Shown here: in pieces, positions 1 to 6,172 of the stretch
Position numbering within the stretch: position 1 is the stretch's first letter
Layout of the letters: each line of letters begins with the position of its first letter
Program-made: the position numbers and the translations under genes
Notes under the pieces: model-generated
What the model saw: the letters and a program-made list of their open reading frames with translations, nothing else
Told to the model about the DNA's origin: nothing
The model's database searches: none
NCBI GenBank assembly: GCA_003523225.1
Contig: DPGK01000036.1
Coordinates: 8,612 to 14,826, forward strand
DNA: 6,215 nt
Direction of reading: 5' to 3'
Source of the DNA: Clostridiales bacterium
Lineage (GTDB): Bacteria > Bacillota > Clostridia > Oscillospirales > CAG-272

Positions 1-30
1 CAGCAGCCCCAATATGTGTATTGATCCGGT

Positions 31-546
31 TTACGCCCGCTTTGGCTTTCTGCCAAGCACTGTTGATATTCTTTCGTCCACCTCGTCGCGTGTCAGCCCC
101 AGCACCTCGGAAAGCTCGCTGAGCAGACAGTTGTATGCCGAATGCTCAAAATCAATATCAAGATCGGGCAGGCGGCGGCGTGTGCGGCTGAACTCCTCGC
201 GGCGGCGGCGCACAGCCTTGACGATACGCACAAAGTTGACGGGATCTGCGGTGCGGAGCGCCTCGCGATAGACCTCACGGCGCATTTTCTCGTTTTCTAC
301 GGTGATCGCCGCAATATCGTTGATCTGTGACAACAGATCATTGGCACTCTCCGGAGAAAGGAGCGGACGCATTACCACGCTTTCGTTCTCGACCGGTGTA
401 TATATGACAAGATTGGACTGATCATGCACAGGCTTGAGAACATAGTATTCCCTTTTATCGTTCGCGTCAAAAGGCGAACTGCAGAAGCCGGTCACGCGGC
501 AAACTCCATTTGTGCCGTACATGATCAAATCACCGATTTCAAACAT
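31..546 (-). CDS. CarD/CdnL-family transcriptional regulator (RNA polymerase-binding)
   Basis: This is a 171-residue protein. Its N-terminus (MFEIGDLIMYGTNGVCRV, then REYYVLKP at about 32-39 and an IYTPVEN strand at about 48-54) matches the CarD/TRCF RNA polymerase-interaction domain, a small Tudor-like beta fold that contacts the beta subunit. The rest (about 65-171) is predicted helical, as in the DNA-contacting C-terminal domain of CarD/CdnL. It has an arginine-rich stretch at 113-125 and a final helical repeat near 136-165. Family members modulate open-complex formation at promoters, so a global role is inferred. The start at 546 is chosen because AAGGAG lies 6 bases upstream on the minus strand; an upstream in-frame ATG at 597 would lie upstream of the inferred transcription start. 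The protein has no tryptophan, so the minor-groove wedge Trp known from actinobacterial and Thermus CarD is absent. It is transcribed divergently from the kinase gene. Confidence 0.88.
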   Translation of the reverse strand: MFEIGDLIMYGTNGVCRVTGFCSSPFDANDKREYYVLKPVHDQSNLVIYTPVENESVVMRPLLSPESANDLLSQINDIAAITVENEKMRREVYREALRTADPVNFVRIVKAVRRRREEFSRTRRRLPDLDIDFEHSAYNCLLSELSEVLGLTRDEVDERISTVLGRKPKRA

Positions 547-552
547 AATCTG

Positions 553-558
553 CTCCTT
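553..558 (-). promoter_or_regulatory. Ribosome binding site fixing the CarD-family start
   Basis: On the minus strand the sequence reads AAGGAG, 6 bases before the ATG at 546. This is a near-perfect Shine-Dalgarno. It favours this start over the longer in-frame ATG at 597, which would add 17 residues unlike any CarD N-terminus. Confidence 0.8.
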
Positions 559-588
559 CCGATGTTTTAAATATTTTATGTTAAATAT

Positions 589-617
589 ATTATACACTAA
601 AAAAACAATTTTGTCAA
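589..617 (-). promoter_or_regulatory. Perfect sigma-A-type promoter for the CarD-family gene
   Basis: On the minus strand TTGACA (617 to 612) is followed by a 17-base spacer and TATAAT (594 to 589). Both hexamers and the spacer match the housekeeping consensus exactly. Transcription would start near 582, giving a leader of about 36 bases that contains the AAGGAG ribosome binding site. There is no extended -10 TGn motif. The transcription start is inferred from position only. Confidence 0.8.
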
Positions 618-728
618 ACAGTTATTTCGGACAAAAAATCTTATAATAGAATTGTATAAAATCGCCAATTGATATTTGCGTGACAAATGTTTTTATTACA
701 AAAACGTAAATAAGAGTTTCATGGCGGG

Positions 729-747
729 AAAAACCTTCAAAAACCTT
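729..747 (+). repeat. Tandem 9-base direct repeat with 10-base period upstream of the kinase promoter
   Basis: AAAAACCTT occurs at 729-737 and again at 739-747, separated by a single C. The second copy runs into the -35 hexamer. The period is about one helical turn, so both copies, including their A-tracts, face the same side of the helix. This could be a tandem activator or repressor site, or a curved UP-like element. The repeat is visible in the sequence; any binding function is inferred. Confidence 0.55.
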
Positions 748-775
748 TGACAAAGCGAGTCTTATGAGATATAAT
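747..775 (+). promoter_or_regulatory. Perfect sigma-A-type promoter for the kinase gene cluster
   Basis: TTGACA at 747-752, a 17-base spacer and TATAAT at 770-775 match the housekeeping consensus exactly. The expected transcription start is near 782, giving a leader of about 37 bases with AGGAG at 804-808 before the ATG at 819. The -35 lies inside an 11-base palindrome, CTTTG-A-CAAAG (745-755), a possible operator that would block polymerase. Since no terminator is visible downstream, this promoter could drive all five plus-strand genes. Confidence 0.82.
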
Positions 776-818
776 ATTATAGAATACAATTAAGAATAAT
801 CCCAGGAGACCAACACAT

Positions 819-2495
819 ATGAGCGATAAATACACAATAGGTGTCGATTTCGGCACCCTATCCGGACGCGCCCTGCTCGTAAGGGTAAGCGACGGGCATG
901 AAATGGCAGATGCGGTAATGGACTATCCACACGGCGTCATCGACAAATACCTTCCCGAAACCGGAGAGGAGCTTCCTCCCGACTGGGCGCTTGAAGATCC
1001 GCACGATTTTCCGCTGGTGCTGGAGCATGTAATTCCAGAGGTGATAGCCCGTGCAGGAGTCGATAAAAAAGATATCATCGGCGTCGGTATAGACTTTACC
1101 TGCTGCTCGATACTTCCGGTTTATAAAGACGGAACTCCGCTTTGCTTTACGGACAAATACAAGGGCAACAAGCACGCATACCTCAAGCTCTGGAAGCATC
1201 ACGGTGCCAAAGCCTACGCCGAACGCATGACTAAGATCGCCTCCGCGCGCGGCGAAAAGTGGCTCAGCGCCTTTGGCGGCAAGGTCTCAAGCGAGTGGAT
1301 GTTCCCAAAAATATGGCAGCTTTATGACGAAGCGCCTGAAATCTATAATGATTGCGACTACATTCTCGAAGCCGGAGACTGGATGACATGGATGCTTACC
1401 GGCGTTCAGACGCGCGGTTATCTCTATGCCGCATACAAGAGTCACTATATGTTCTTTGACGGCGGGTATCCATCCCCCGACTTCTTTGAAGCGCTCGACC
1501 CCGGTCTGCGAAATGTTGTAAACGACAAGCTGAACGCCCCGGTAATGATGCCGGGCAAGTGCGTGGGACGTGTCACACCCGAAGCAGCGAAGCGGTTCGG
1601 GCTTGAAGCGGGCACGGCGGTCGGGACCGCCTCCCCTGACGCGCATGTTGCCGCTCCCGCGGTGGGCTTTGAAAAATGCGGAGACATGTACGGAGTCCTC
1701 GGTACATCAAACTGCTATTATGCACTGGGACACGAATTTGTCAACGTTCCGGGCATCTGCGGCTGCGCATGGGACGGACTTGCCGAGGGTCTTTACGGCT
1801 TTGAAGCGGGTCTTTGCTGTGGCGGCGACCACTTTGCGTGGCTTGCTGACAACTTTACACCTGCGGAATACCGCGCCGAAGCGGAACGCCTTGGCATTCC
1901 CCCGATAAAATACATAATTTCAAAAGCAGCCGAGAAAAAACCGGGAGAGAGCGGACTTGTCGCCCTTGACTGGTGGAACGGCAACCGCAGTATTCTCGTA
2001 AACTCGGATCTTTCCGGGCTTATCGTCGGCATGACACTGCAAACGCGCGTCGAGGATATAATGCGTGCACTTATCGAAGCGACCGCATTTGCAACCCGCG
2101 TGATCATAGAAAACTTCCGCGCGCACGGGATAGAGGTCAACTACTTCTATGCCGCCGGAGGCATAGCCCGCAAAGACCCCTTTACCATGCAGCTTTACTC
2201 GGATGTGCTTAAGCTACCCATCCGCATAGCCGGCTCGGCGCTGATGCCAAGCCTCGGAACGGCGATCCTTGCAGCCGCCGCGGCAGGCTCGGAGGCGGGC
2301 GGATACGACTCGATACATGACGCCAGCATGGCAATGCGCAGTCTCAGCGATACGGAATATACACCAAATCCGGAAGCCGGAGCCGTTTACGACCGTCTGT
2401 ACTCCGAATATCTTGCACTGCATGACTATTTCGGCAGAGGCGGCAGCGACGTAATGCGTCGGCTGCGCGAGCTTTCCGCTGAGGTCCGCGGCTGA
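819..2495 (+). CDS. araB: L-ribulokinase-like FGGY carbohydrate kinase
   Basis: This 558-residue protein is close in length to E. coli AraB (566) and should phosphorylate L-ribulose or a related ketose with ATP in the cytoplasm. The N-terminal FGGY domain opens with the phosphate-binding GVDFGTLSGR (8-17) and continues with GVGIDFTCCSILPV, which resembles the AraB GIDFT-C-LP segment, and with SSEW-PKIW. The C-terminal domain has the probable catalytic-base aspartate D274 in PDAHVAAPAVG, GTSNC at 295-299, and the nucleotide-binding AAGGIARK at 445-452. ALDWWNGNR and the ribulokinase-like LIEATAFATRVIIENF also fit. One departure is at 329-341: the usual EAGQSAVGD reads EAGLCCGGD, so the specificity may differ from textbook AraB. 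AGGAG at 804-808, 10 bases upstream, supports the start. No araA or araD is present. The FGGY assignment is near certain and ribulokinase is likely; the exact substrate is not shown. Confidence 0.88.
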   Translation: MSDKYTIGVDFGTLSGRALLVRVSDGHEMADAVMDYPHGVIDKYLPETGEELPPDWALEDPHDFPLVLEHVIPEVIARAGVDKKDIIGVGIDFTCCSILPVYKDGTPLCFTDKYKGNKHAYLKLWKHHGAKAYAERMTKIASARGEKWLSAFGGKVSSEWMFPKIWQLYDEAPEIYNDCDYILEAGDWMTWMLTGVQTRGYLYAAYKSHYMFFDGGYPSPDFFEALDPGLRNVVNDKLNAPVMMPGKCVGRVTPEAAKRFGLEAGTAVGTASPDAHVAAPAVGFEKCGDMYGVLGTSNCYYALGHEFVNVPGICGCAWDGLAEGLYGFEAGLCCGGDHFAWLADNFTPAEYRAEAERLGIPPIKYIISKAAEKKPGESGLVALDWWNGNRSILVNSDLSGLIVGMTLQTRVEDIMRALIEATAFATRVIIENFRAHGIEVNYFYAAGGIARKDPFTMQLYSDVLKLPIRIAGSALMPSLGTAILAAAAAGSEAGGYDSIHDASMAMRSLSDTEYTPNPEAGAVYDRLYSEYLALHDYFGRGGSDVMRRLRELSAEVRG

Positions 2496-2554
2496 TAAGA
2501 AAAAAACTCAAAAGCAAAAAACAAACCAAAAGTATGGAGCGTCCCAGACTAACC

Positions 2555-3631
2555 ATGGATAACACAAAGAACACCGTAAAAAAATATCTAAAGCGCTACT
2601 TCATCGACGCGATGGGGGCAATGGCTCTCGGTCTTTTCGCCTCACTGCTCATCGGTACTATCTTCAAAGCACTGGGCATGATACCCCACTGCGAATTTCT
2701 TGCCCAGATAGGCGGATACGCGCAGAGCGTTGCAGGACCCGCAATGGCAGTCGCCATCGCCTACTCGCTTTGCAAAGACCCTCTTGTGATCTTCTCCTCC
2801 GCTGCGGTCGGATACGCCGCCAACCTGCTCGGTGCGGCGGGCGGTCCTCTTGCCGTTCTGTTCATCACGATTGCCGCCGCCGAATGCGGCAGGCTGGTTT
2901 CAAAGAAGACCAAGGTTGACATCATCGTCACACCCTTTGTCACGATCTTTGTCGGCGGAGTTCTGTCAATACTTCTCGCGCCTTATATCGGCAAGCTGGT
3001 CGGATACGTCAGTGATTTCATCGGCTGGGCGGCGCTTAAAGCTCCCTTTGTATCGGGACTTATCATCTCCGTCGTAGTCGGAATCGCCCTCACGCTTCCC
3101 ATCTCCAGCGCCGCCATCTGTGCAGGACTTACGCTCACCGGAAGTCTTGCGGCGACAGGCTCGTCCGAGGGTCTTGCAATCGCAGGCGGAGCGGCAGTTG
3201 CCGGCTGTTGCGCACAGATGATAGGCTTTGCGGTGATATCCTTCCGTGACAACCGCTGGGGCGGACTTCTTTCCCAGGGTATCGGCACCAGCATGCTTCA
3301 GATGCCGAACATCATACGCCACCCCGCTATCTGGATCCCCCCCACACTTGCATCTGCGATCACAGGTCCGCTTGCAACCTGCGTATTCAGAATGAGAATG
3401 TACGGAGCCGCCATAAACTCCGGTATGGGAACCTGCGGTCTGCTCGGTCCGATCGGTATCGTTCTCGGCTGGTTTGACAGCTCAAACGGCTACCCGGATA
3501 CCGTCGGCGCGCTTGACTGGATAGGTCTTATCCTCATTTGCTTCGTCCTCCCCGCACTGCTCTCTTATGTGTTTTATCTTATCCTCAGAAAGATCGGCTG
3601 GATAAAGGACGGATACATGAAGCTCGGCTGA
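2555..3631 (+). CDS. PTS EIIC-like membrane protein, PfoR family (PTS_EIIC_2)
   Basis: This is a polytopic membrane protein of 358 residues (365 if the ATG at 2534 is used; numbering here is from 2534). It has roughly eight to ten hydrophobic segments, for example 26-50, 66-92, 106-118, 130-150, 172-192, 213-236, 267-287, 298-314 and 327-352. FIDAMGAMALGLFASLLIGT (23-42), LTLPISSAAI (187-196), a GTSMLQMPNI-R-PAIW-PP block (251-270) and GMGTCGLLGPIG (298-309) are typical of the EIIC-like family that includes C. perfringens PfoR, once described as a toxin regulator. No EIIA or EIIB domain or gene is present, so phosphoenolpyruvate-dependent transport is not supported; a permease or sensor role is inferred. 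The start is uncertain. ATG 2534 has no Shine-Dalgarno but an A-rich leader; ATG 2555 has only GGAG at a long 15-base spacing. The gap after the kinase gene (38 bases to 2534) suggests one operon. Confidence 0.82.
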   Translation: MDNTKNTVKKYLKRYFIDAMGAMALGLFASLLIGTIFKALGMIPHCEFLAQIGGYAQSVAGPAMAVAIAYSLCKDPLVIFSSAAVGYAANLLGAAGGPLAVLFITIAAAECGRLVSKKTKVDIIVTPFVTIFVGGVLSILLAPYIGKLVGYVSDFIGWAALKAPFVSGLIISVVVGIALTLPISSAAICAGLTLTGSLAATGSSEGLAIAGGAAVAGCCAQMIGFAVISFRDNRWGGLLSQGIGTSMLQMPNIIRHPAIWIPPTLASAITGPLATCVFRMRMYGAAINSGMGTCGLLGPIGIVLGWFDSSNGYPDTVGALDWIGLILICFVLPALLSYVFYLILRKIGWIKDGYMKLG

Positions 3632-3660
3632 CCCACAATTAAAAAAGAAAGGTTAAGAAA

Positions 3661-4443
3661 ATGTTTGACGAAGACGAAGAAGAACTGAATCCGGACGAAC
3701 CGCCACAGTCTCCGGTATGGCGGATCATAAAAAAAGCGCTTAAGATCATTGCGCTGTCAATTGTCATCGGGACGAACGTACTGCTGCTCTGCCGCATGTT
3801 CATGTCAGGAGATCCTTCGTCAATGAAGGCGCTGTCGGTAAATGAAAAACTGGTTGAGACATACCGCGAAAACGGCGAGCTTCGCGCTTTTGCTCAGGTC
3901 GAACAGGTCATAACTCACAACAAGGATGAAGATAACTATAATTACGGTTACTTCACCGTCACGAACTCGGTTTTTCTGCCCGATGCCGGGCAGGCTCAGA
4001 TAGTATTTCGGTATAATGACAGCACACTGCGGCATCTTGCCGAGGACTATGAGCTTTCCGAAACGCCTGACAAAAATCAGGACTGGTACGATGTGACCCT
4101 GCGTGTTATAATCGACCGAACGCCCGAAAATAAAAAGGACAACGGAGAGACCTACTGGGAGGATCTTGATGCGGTAAAAATAATCCGCATCCAGCCCACA
4201 GACGTCAAAAGCGCTACAAAGCCGCTTTACAGCTATCGCCGCTTCACCTTCGACGGCGTTCCATCCATAGAGGAAGGTACAGACGTACTTGCTGTCTACG
4301 TCGATGTGTATTATAAGGGAGACACCGATTACAACCGCACCCCTTACGGAGCAATGCGCATATATACCGGCGGAGTTACTATCCACGACTATAAGCTGTC
4401 CGGAAGCGACATCAGAGCCATTAAAAAGCAGCTCGACCAATAA
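3661..4443 (+). CDS. Hypothetical single-pass membrane-anchored protein
   Basis: I do not recognise a named family for this 260-residue protein. It starts with a very acidic, proline-containing tail (1-18), then a short basic segment (WRIIKKALK, 20-28) and one hydrophobic helix at about 27-48. The basic residues before the helix predict N-in, C-out topology. The helix has no signal peptidase cleavage motif or lipobox, so it is probably an uncleaved anchor. The remaining 210 residues are soluble, rich in Asp, Tyr and Thr, and appear to alternate beta strands (for example YGYFTVTN, YDVTLRVIID, DVLAVYVDVYYKG, GAMRIYTGGVTIHDYKL), suggesting an extracytoplasmic beta-rich domain. AGAAAGG at 3646-3652 is 8 bases before the ATG. 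It lies 29 bases after the EIIC gene and 50 before the acetyltransferase gene, in the same direction. The gene is real by length, ribosome binding site and composition; its function is unknown. Confidence 0.78.
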   Translation: MFDEDEEELNPDEPPQSPVWRIIKKALKIIALSIVIGTNVLLLCRMFMSGDPSSMKALSVNEKLVETYRENGELRAFAQVEQVITHNKDEDNYNYGYFTVTNSVFLPDAGQAQIVFRYNDSTLRHLAEDYELSETPDKNQDWYDVTLRVIIDRTPENKKDNGETYWEDLDAVKIIRIQPTDVKSATKPLYSYRRFTFDGVPSIEEGTDVLAVYVDVYYKGDTDYNRTPYGAMRIYTGGVTIHDYKLSGSDIRAIKKQLDQ

Positions 4444-4493
4444 CTCATACACTCAGTATTCGTTATACAGTCGGAGAAAGGCACGGTCATGAT

Positions 4494-5357
4494 ATGAAAT
4501 TCAGCATTACAATAGATACGGGATACCGCGATATTCCGAAGGAAGAGAAAATGCGGCTCAGGAAGGAAAAGCTGAAGGCAGAGCTGAAAAAAGGCATCGA
4601 CAGCACATCAAAGCTCCTTGCGGCAGGCTTTGAAGCCGCAAAAAAACAAATACCCGCTCTCAGGCGCATCGCGGATGAAATTTCCGATGAAGTAAAGACG
4701 GACATCGCCGCAGTAAGAGAGCGCGATCCGGCGGCGCGCAACGACCTTGAGGTCCTTATGCTCTACTCAGGCGTACACGCGATCCTTGCCTACCGCGTCG
4801 CCCACAAGCTGTATCTCGGCAAAAAATACTTTCCCGCGAGAGCAGTAAGCCAGTTTGCAAAATTCATTACCGGCATTGAGATACATCCCGGAGCAACGAT
4901 AGGTAAGGGACTTGTCATTGACCACGGCTCGGGAGTCGTCATAGGTGAGACCGCCGAGATAGGCGACAACTGCACGCTTTATCAGGGCGTGACACTCGGA
5001 GGAACAGGTAAGGACACCGGCAAACGCCATCCCACACTTGGAAACAATGTCATGGTAGGCGCGGGCGCTAAGGTATTGGGACCTTTCCGCATCGGTGACA
5101 ACTCCAAAATCGCCGCCGGAGCAGTTGTACTTTCCGAAATTCCGTCAAACGCCACAGCCGTCGGAATTCCCGCACGCGTTGTCCGCCGCGACGGCGTCAG
5201 AGTCATGAGCTGCGAGGAGGAGCTTGACCAGGTTCACCTGCCCGACCCCGTTGCCCAGCAGTTATGCAGACTTGAAGCACGTTGCGCACGCCTTGAGGCA
5301 GAGCTTGCCGAGCTGCACGCCGCGCGCGAGAACGCCGAAAACGAAAGCGGCGACTAA
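4494..5357 (+). CDS. cysE: Serine O-acetyltransferase (EpsC/CysE type)
   Basis: This enzyme transfers acetyl from acetyl-CoA to L-serine, giving O-acetylserine, the committed precursor of cysteine. The core runs from about 66 to 215. RDPAARNDLEVLMLYSGVHA contains D78, followed by RVAHKLY, and the left-handed beta-helix hexapeptide repeats cover about 126-215. The catalytic pair D143-H144 lies in IDHGSGVVIGE, followed by YQGVTLGGTG and H179 in KRHPTLGNN. The spacings D78 to D143 (65) and H144 to H179 (35) equal those of E. coli Asp92, Asp157, His158 and His193. GIPARVVR ends the fold. The first 65 residues are a charged helical extension. The last 40 or so look like a short coiled coil ending in SGD rather than the C-terminal Ile that CysE uses to dock into cysteine synthase. 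ATG 4551 is an alternative start with a better Shine-Dalgarno (AAGGA 4539-4543, 7 bases), giving 268 residues. No cysK is in the window. Confidence 0.93.
   Translation: MKFSITIDTGYRDIPKEEKMRLRKEKLKAELKKGIDSTSKLLAAGFEAAKKQIPALRRIADEISDEVKTDIAAVRERDPAARNDLEVLMLYSGVHAILAYRVAHKLYLGKKYFPARAVSQFAKFITGIEIHPGATIGKGLVIDHGSGVVIGETAEIGDNCTLYQGVTLGGTGKDTGKRHPTLGNNVMVGAGAKVLGPFRIGDNSKIAAGAVVLSEIPSNATAVGIPARVVRRDGVRVMSCEEELDQVHLPDPVAQQLCRLEARCARLEAELAELHAARENAENESGD
4539..4543 (+). promoter_or_regulatory. Possible internal ribosome binding site for a shorter CysE
   Basis: AAGGA sits 7 bases before an in-frame ATG at 4551, a better spaced signal than GGAGAAAGG (4473-4481), which ends 12 bases before the ATG at 4494. 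It may be coincidence, because Lys-Glu codons often create this motif. It marks the main uncertainty in the acetyltransferase start. Confidence 0.35.
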
Positions 5358-5425
5358 GAATCCTCCTGCACCGCAAAGCGCTTTTTCCAATACAAATATA
5401 ATTTTTAATTGAAAGGACTAAAAAA

Positions 5426-6172
5426 ATGTCTAAAACACTTACTCCCCGTACTCTTATCTGGGCGCACAGAGGCGCTTCCGCCTACGCTCCCGAAAACACC
5501 ATTCCCGCATTTGAGCTTGCCGCCGAAATGAAAGCCGACGGCTGTGAGACCGACGTTTATTTCTCCAAGGACGGAAAGATCGTTGTTATGCACGACGGAA
5601 AGATCGACCGCACCTCAAACGGTCAGGGTTATATCACCGACTATACATACGACGAGCTTCTGGCTTTTGACTTCGGCATCAAGATCGACGCCCGCTTCAA
5701 GGGTACACGCATCCCCACAATGGACGAAGTATTTGAGATCTGCCGCCGCAACGGCATGACCATCAACATCGAAATAAAGACCGCCGATCCCGAAATGCCT
5801 GCCGCTCTTGACGCCTGCGCCAAGGCTCACAATATGCAGGACGGCGTGCTGTATTCCTCCTTTGACCATGAGCAGCTTGCCCGTATGCTGAGAGTCAACC
5901 CCTCGGCGTTTGTCGCTCCCCTTTACGGCTTCAACATGGTAAAACCGTGGGACTACTGCCGCAACATGGATGCAAAAGCCTCTCACCCGCGCTACAATCA
6001 GATAGAGCTGTATCCTGACTATGTTGAAAAGTGCCATGCTCTCGGGATCCGCGTCCATCCGTGGACCGTTGACGACGCTGAAGCGGCAAAAATGCTCGCC
6101 GCCGCAGGCTGCGATGCTCTTATTACCAACCGTCCCGACTTCATCCGCGAAAATCTCGGACTTGCCCAGTAA
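5426..6172 (+). CDS. Glycerophosphodiester phosphodiesterase (cytosolic UgpQ-like)
   Basis: This 248-residue enzyme should hydrolyse glycerophosphodiesters to sn-glycerol 3-phosphate and an alcohol. The length matches E. coli UgpQ (247), and there is no signal peptide or membrane segment, so it is cytosolic. The GDPD TIM-barrel signatures are all present: H14-R15 in AHRGASAYAPENT with E23-N24-T25, E41 and D43 in CETDVYFSKDG as metal ligands, catalytic H56 in VVMHDGKIDRTSNG, E116 and K118 in NIEIK, HPWTVDD at 211-217, and TNRPD at 234-238 closing the barrel. GAAAGGA at 5411-5417 lies 8 bases before the ATG. It follows the acetyltransferase gene by 68 bases with no clear terminator. It likely recycles lipid or teichoic acid head groups. 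It could instead act on a related phosphodiester, because GDPD specificity cannot be read from motifs. Confidence 0.94.
   Translation: MSKTLTPRTLIWAHRGASAYAPENTIPAFELAAEMKADGCETDVYFSKDGKIVVMHDGKIDRTSNGQGYITDYTYDELLAFDFGIKIDARFKGTRIPTMDEVFEICRRNGMTINIEIKTADPEMPAALDACAKAHNMQDGVLYSSFDHEQLARMLRVNPSAFVAPLYGFNMVKPWDYCRNMDAKASHPRYNQIELYPDYVEKCHALGIRVHPWTVDDAEAAKMLAAAGCDALITNRPDFIRENLGLAQ

Noticed and set aside
1..30. Start of another minus-strand gene following the CarD-family gene
   Set aside because: Only 30 bases remain; none of the three frames has a supported start or a recognisable sequence.
14..330. Plus-strand open frames inside the CarD-family gene
   Set aside because: They are low-complexity Ser/Arg or Ala-rich translations produced by reading the opposite strand of a gene with clear CarD homology.
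642..647. TATAAT on the plus strand as an additional kinase promoter
   Set aside because: There is no suitable -35 at 16 to 18 bases. The nearest TTGTCA is about 25 bases away, and this DNA is simply AT-rich.
692..713. Imperfect palindrome TTTATTAC-N6-GTAAATAA as an operator
   Set aside because: Only six of eight arm positions pair, and such matches are expected in AT-rich spacer DNA. It fits no cre or AraR consensus.
3820..4452. Long minus-strand open frame (210 codons) opposite the hypothetical membrane protein
   Set aside because: It has no recognisable domain and lies opposite a plus-strand gene with a good ribosome binding site and sensible composition.
5375..5384. AAAGCGCTTT palindrome followed by T residues after the acetyltransferase gene, as a terminator
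   Set aside because: It is a 10-base perfect palindrome with no loop, so it cannot fold into a normal hairpin, and the T run is short and partly inside the arm.
5397..5402. TATAAT as a -10 element for a separate phosphodiesterase promoter
   Set aside because: No -35-like hexamer lies 16 to 18 bases upstream, and the implied start would fall almost on the ribosome binding site.
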